Shown one piece after another: positions 12,065 through 15,313 of a DNA stretch of 15,313 nucleotides. The DNA is taken from assembly GCA_014360395.1 (NCBI GenBank), contig JACIXM010000438.1, positions 1 through 15,313 on the forward strand. The letters are read 5' to 3'. The stretch comes from Actinotalea sp. (GTDB taxonomy: Bacteria > Actinomycetota > Actinomycetes > Actinomycetales > Cellulomonadaceae). The number at the start of each line of letters is the position of its first letter. Positions within the stretch are counted from its first letter, which is position 1. The notes under the pieces were generated by a model, which saw only the letters and a program-made list of their open reading frames with translations, ran no database searches and was not told the DNA's origin. Both the position numbers and the translations under genes were made by a program.

Positions 12065-14580
12065 CGGACGCTCGCCCGGGCCCGGCCCGACGTCGACCCC
12101 CGCAGGGTCGCCCGGTCCCGGTCTCGACCTACCGCCTGCAGCTCAACGCGGACTTCACGTTCGACGACGCCGCGGCCCGGGTGCCGTACATCGCGCGGCT
12201 GGGTGCGACGCACCTGTACCTCTCGCCGGTCCTCACGGCGGCGCCCGGGAGCACGCACGGGTACGACGTCGTCGCCCACGACGAGATCTCCCCCGTGCTG
12301 GGCGGCGCGGACGGCCTGCGCCGCCTGCGCGCCACCGCCCGCGAGCACGGCCTGGGGCTGGTGGTGGACGTCGTCCCGAACCACATGGCCGTGCCCACCC
12401 CGGTGTGGCACAACCGGGCCCTGTGGTCCGTCCTCGCCCGCGGACCCGAGTCGCCCTACGCCGCCTGGTTCGACGTGGACTGGAGCGCCGGGGACGGCGC
12501 GCTGCTCATGCCGGTGCTGGGCCGGCGCCTCGGCGCCGTGCTCGCGGCGGACGAGCTGGTGCTGGACGAGGCCGTCGTCCCGGGCACCGAGGACGACGCG
12601 CCGCAACCCGTGCTGCGCTACTGGGACCACGTGTTCCCCGTCCGCCCCGGGACCGAGCACCTCCCGCTCGCGGAGCTCGTCGACCGCCAGCACTACCGCC
12701 TGGCGTACTGGCGGGTCGCCAACGAGGAGCTGAACTACCGGCGGTTCTTCGACGTCGGCACCCTCGCGGCGGTGCGGGTCGAGGACCCCGAGGTCTTCGA
12801 CGCGACCCACCGGGTGCTCGTCGACCTGATCCACGACGGCACGGTCGACGGCCTGCGCATCGACCACCCGGACGGCCTCGCGGACCCGCAGGGGTACCTG
12901 GAGCGCCTGGCCGGGGCCACCGACGACGCGTGGGTGGTCGTCGAGAAGATCCTGGCGCCCACCGAGGAGCTGCCCGAGGACTGGGCGACGGCCGGGACGA
13001 CCGGCTACGACGCGATGTGGCGCGTCGAGGCCGTCTTCGTCGACCCGGGCGGCGGCGGCGAGCTGGGCGCCGTCATGCACCGGCTCACCGGGGACACCAC
13101 CGACGCCCTCCCCGCGATCGTCGACGAGGCCAAGCGGGAGATCGTCGGCGGCCCCCTGTACGCCGAGGTGGACCGCCTCGCCGGGCTCGCGGCAGACATC
13201 TGCCGCGACGACGTCCGGCTGCGCGACCACACCCGGCGCTCGCTGCACGACTGCCTCGTGGAGCTCCTCGTGGCGGCCGACCGCTACCGCTACTACGTCG
13301 CACCGGGCCGACCCGTCCACCCCGACTCGGCCGCCGCCTTCGCCGAGTGCGTCCACCGGGCGCGCGCCCACCTCGAGGGCGACCGGCTGGAGACCCTCGA
13401 CCTGCTCGCCGAGATGCTCCTCGGCCACGAGATCGGCTCGGCCGGGCGCACCCGGGAACCGCGCCGGGACGAGCTCATCGTCCGGTTCCAGCAGGTGTGC
13501 GGGGCGGTCATGGCCAAGGGCGTGGAGGACACGGCCTTCTACCGCTGGACGCACCTGCTCAGCCTCGCCGAGGTCGGTGGCGCCCCCGAGCGGTTCGCCA
13601 TCAGCCCCGAGGAGCTGCACGCCTTCGCCCTGCGTGCCCAGCACCACGCGCCCGTCGCGATGACCGGGCTGTCGACGCACGACACCAAGCGCAGCGAGGA
13701 CGTCCGGGCCCGCCTCGCCGTGCTGTCGGAGCTGCCGGTCGAGTGGTCGGAGCTGGTCGACGCACTGCGGGCCGCCACCGCGGACCTGCGGCCGTCGATC
13801 CTGGACGGCCGGACCGAGAACATCCTGTGGCAGACGCTCGCGGGAACCTGGGGCGACGACGGCCCGCTCGCGGCCGACCGGCTCGCCGAGTACCTCACCA
13901 AGGCCGTCCGGGAGGCCAAGTCGCACACCACCTGGACCTCGCCCGACGCGGCGTACGAGCAGGCCGTGCTCGACCACGCCCGGCAGGTCCGGGACCTGCC
14001 GGCCGTGCAGGAGGCCGTCGCGGGCTGGGTGCGACGCACCGCGCCCGGCGTGCGCGCCACGACCCTCGGGACGAAGCTCGTCCAGCTCACGCTGCCGGGC
14101 GTCGCCGACGTCTACCAGGGCACCGAGGTGCCGGCGGTGGCCCTCGTGGACCCGGACAACCGTCGGCCCGTCGACTACGCGGCGCTCGAGCAGGCGCTCG
14201 ACCGGCTCGAGGAGCAGCAGCCCCGGTCCCTCGCGGACGAGAAGCTGCTCGTCACGTCCCGCGCGCTGCGGGCCCGGCGGGACCACCCCGAGGCGTTCGT
14301 CGGCGAGGCGGCCGGCTACCAGCCGCTCCCGTCGTCCTCGGGCAACGCCCTGGCGTTCGCCCGGACCGCCGACGGCGCGCCGCAGGTCGTCACGGTCGCC
14401 ACGCGTCTGGCGCTGGCCCTGGAGCGCCTCGGCGGCTGGGGCGAGCACATCGTCGCCCTGCCGGAGGGCACGTGGGTCGACACCCTGAGCGGACGGGAGG
14501 TCGCCGGCGGCCTGGTGCCGCTCGCGGCGCTGCTCGAGACGAGCCCGGTGGCTCTCCTCGTCCGGCCGGGGCAGTCTTGA
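12061..14580 (+). CDS. treY: malto-oligosyltrehalose synthase TreY
   Basis: An 839-residue GH13 enzyme that turns the reducing-end alpha-1,4 link of maltodextrin into an alpha,alpha-1,1 link. The signature runs STYRLQLNADFTF, D103-VVPNHMAVP, the catalytic D268 in DGLRIDHPDGLADPQGYL, E295 in VVVEKILAPTEELP, and H540-D541 in STHDTKRSEDVRARL. The last is the family's typical THDTKRSED motif. The C-terminal part (GVADVYQGTEVPAVALVDPDNRRPVDY, about residues 680-706) is also diagnostic. It overlaps glgX by 4 bp (ATGA) with GGAG 5 nt before the start, and treZ follows 4 bp after its stop. The three enzymes act in sequence to make trehalose from glycogen. Length is within the family range. Confidence 0.97.
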   Translation: MTDARPGPARRRPPQGRPVPVSTYRLQLNADFTFDDAAARVPYIARLGATHLYLSPVLTAAPGSTHGYDVVAHDEISPVLGGADGLRRLRATAREHGLGLVVDVVPNHMAVPTPVWHNRALWSVLARGPESPYAAWFDVDWSAGDGALLMPVLGRRLGAVLAADELVLDEAVVPGTEDDAPQPVLRYWDHVFPVRPGTEHLPLAELVDRQHYRLAYWRVANEELNYRRFFDVGTLAAVRVEDPEVFDATHRVLVDLIHDGTVDGLRIDHPDGLADPQGYLERLAGATDDAWVVVEKILAPTEELPEDWATAGTTGYDAMWRVEAVFVDPGGGGELGAVMHRLTGDTTDALPAIVDEAKREIVGGPLYAEVDRLAGLAADICRDDVRLRDHTRRSLHDCLVELLVAADRYRYYVAPGRPVHPDSAAAFAECVHRARAHLEGDRLETLDLLAEMLLGHEIGSAGRTREPRRDELIVRFQQVCGAVMAKGVEDTAFYRWTHLLSLAEVGGAPERFAISPEELHAFALRAQHHAPVAMTGLSTHDTKRSEDVRARLAVLSELPVEWSELVDALRAATADLRPSILDGRTENILWQTLAGTWGDDGPLAADRLAEYLTKAVREAKSHTTWTSPDAAYEQAVLDHARQVRDLPAVQEAVAGWVRRTAPGVRATTLGTKLVQLTLPGVADVYQGTEVPAVALVDPDNRRPVDYAALEQALDRLEEQQPRSLADEKLLVTSRALRARRDHPEAFVGEAAGYQPLPSSSGNALAFARTADGAPQVVTVATRLALALERLGGWGEHIVALPEGTWVDTLSGREVAGGLVPLAALLETSPVALLVRPGQS

Positions 14581-14584
14581 CCGG

Positions 14585-15313
14585 GTGACGACCACGACCT
14601 CCCCCCGTTCCGCCGACCCCCACCCGACCCCGCAGTCCTCCGCCCGCCCGCGCGTGTGGGCGCCCGGCGCCGACGCCGTCGACCTGGTCCTGCCGGGCGG
14701 CACGGAGCCGGAGGTCCACGCGATGACCGCGGACGACGGCGGCTGGTGGACCTCGCCGGTCGACCTGGCCGACGGCACCGACTACGCCTTCCGCCTCGAC
14801 GGGGGCGAGCCCCGCCCGGACCCCCGCAGCCCCTGGCAGCCGCACGGCGTGCACGGCCCCAGCCGCATCTTCGACGCCACGGCCTTCGCGTGGACGGACG
14901 GGCAGTGGCCCGGACGGGACGTCCGCGGCGCGGTGATCTACGAGCTCCACGTCGGGACGTTCACGGACGCCGGGACCCTGGACGCCGCGGTCGAGCACCT
15001 CGACGAGCTCGTCGAGCTCGGCGTCGACGTGGTCGAGCTCATGCCGGTCGCCGCCTTCCCCGGCGTCCACGGCTGGGGCTACGACGGCGTCGCGCTCTAC
15101 GCCGTCCACGACGCGTACGGCGGCCCCGCCGCGCTGCAGCGGTTCGTCGACGCCGCGCACGCGCGGGGCCTGGCGGTGTGCCTGGACGTCGTGCACAACC
15201 ACCTCGGGCCGTCGGGGAACTACCTCAGCGAGTTCGGGCCGTACTTCACCGACCGTCACGACACCCCGTGGGGGTGGGCGGTCAACCTCGACGGCCCGGA
15301 CGCCGCCGAGGTC
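14585..15313 (+). CDS. treZ: malto-oligosyltrehalose trehalohydrolase TreZ (5' part, cut by window end)
   Basis: The frame is open from a GTG 4 bp after the treY stop to the window edge, giving 243 codons of an expected 570-600. Visible are a CBM48-like N-terminus (RVWAPGADAVDLVLPGG, from about residue 23), the barrel entry YELHVGTFT at about 119-127, GWGYDGVALYAVHDAYGG, and conserved region I D201-VVHNHLGPSGNYL followed by GPYFTDRH and TPWG. These are TreZ-specific rather than GlgB features. TreZ releases free trehalose from the maltooligosyl trehalose made by TreY. The first 22 residues are low-complexity, so translation could begin at the in-frame GTG of RVWAPG, but the coupled GTG at 14585 fits the operon better. 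Nucleophile and acid/base regions lie beyond the window. Confidence 0.93.
   Translation, partial: MTTTTSPRSADPHPTPQSSARPRVWAPGADAVDLVLPGGTEPEVHAMTADDGGWWTSPVDLADGTDYAFRLDGGEPRPDPRSPWQPHGVHGPSRIFDATAFAWTDGQWPGRDVRGAVIYELHVGTFTDAGTLDAAVEHLDELVELGVDVVELMPVAAFPGVHGWGYDGVALYAVHDAYGGPAALQRFVDAAHARGLAVCLDVVHNHLGPSGNYLSEFGPYFTDRHDTPWGWAVNLDGPDAAEV

Noticed and set aside
9398..14778. Two very long minus-strand ORFs opposite dsrE2, glgX, treY and treZ (9398-11962 and 11875-14778)
   Set aside because: The plus strand encodes complete enzymes with all catalytic motifs. The minus-strand translations are low-complexity and lack motifs.
1..15313. CRISPR arrays, tRNA/rRNA genes, insertion sequences, phage or toxin-antitoxin genes
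   Set aside because: Looked for on both strands. No direct-repeat array, transposase motif or RNA gene was seen, and gene style is uniform throughout.

Overview
The window is very GC-rich (well over 70 % by eye), with G/C at almost every third codon position, GTG starts, promoters of the TAnnnT type and several genes without a ribosome binding site. Together with the gene families this points to a high-GC actinobacterium, probably order Micrococcales (Cellulomonas or Actinotalea-like). That placement is an inference from style and content, not from a marker gene. No CRISPR array, tRNA, rRNA, insertion sequence or phage gene is visible.

Layout from left to right: (1) a possible tail of an upstream gene, a small two-helix membrane protein, a RecQ-family helicase with an unusual domain order, and an MBL-fold hydrolase, all on the + strand and closed by a perfect 13-bp hairpin. 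(2) A minus-strand block read leftwards: a UbiA-family prenyltransferase, a small unknown ORF and a CsbD-like stress protein. The unknown ORF has no stop before csbD. (3) Divergent from the prenyltransferase, a tight + strand operon of type III polyketide synthase, ICMT-like methyltransferase and FAD oxidoreductase. With the prenyltransferase this makes a compact phenolic-lipid/alkylquinone locus of the kind known as srsABC in Streptomyces griseus and agqABCD in Actinoplanes missouriensis. (4) A 59-residue acidic protein with two near-identical 14-residue repeats, on the minus strand. (5) A + strand sulfur operon: SQR-like flavoprotein, TusE/DsrC-like carrier and DsrE2-like protein. Its upstream region holds a GGAC-N4-GTCC palindrome centred at about -42.5 of a predicted promoter, the classic DevR/DosR activator position. 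A strong hairpin ends the operon. (6) The trehalose operon glgX(treX)-treY-treZ, with treZ cut by the window end.

How the parts may work together: the quinone-lipid locus would build, methylate, oxidise and prenylate a long-chain resorcinol. The sulfur operon would oxidise sulfide to persulfide at the membrane (SQR-like) and pass it through cysteine carriers (DsrE2, TusE). The trehalose operon debranches glycogen and turns the maltodextrins into trehalose. CsbD, a possible DevR-type box and trehalose synthesis suggest a stress or low-oxygen theme, but this is inference.

The points most worth checking are the DevR-like box on the sulfur operon, a short IVPSF peptide shared by the C-terminus of the SQR-like protein and the N-terminus of DsrE2, the csbD ORF fused in frame to an unknown protein, and the assignment of the four-gene polyketide/prenyl locus.
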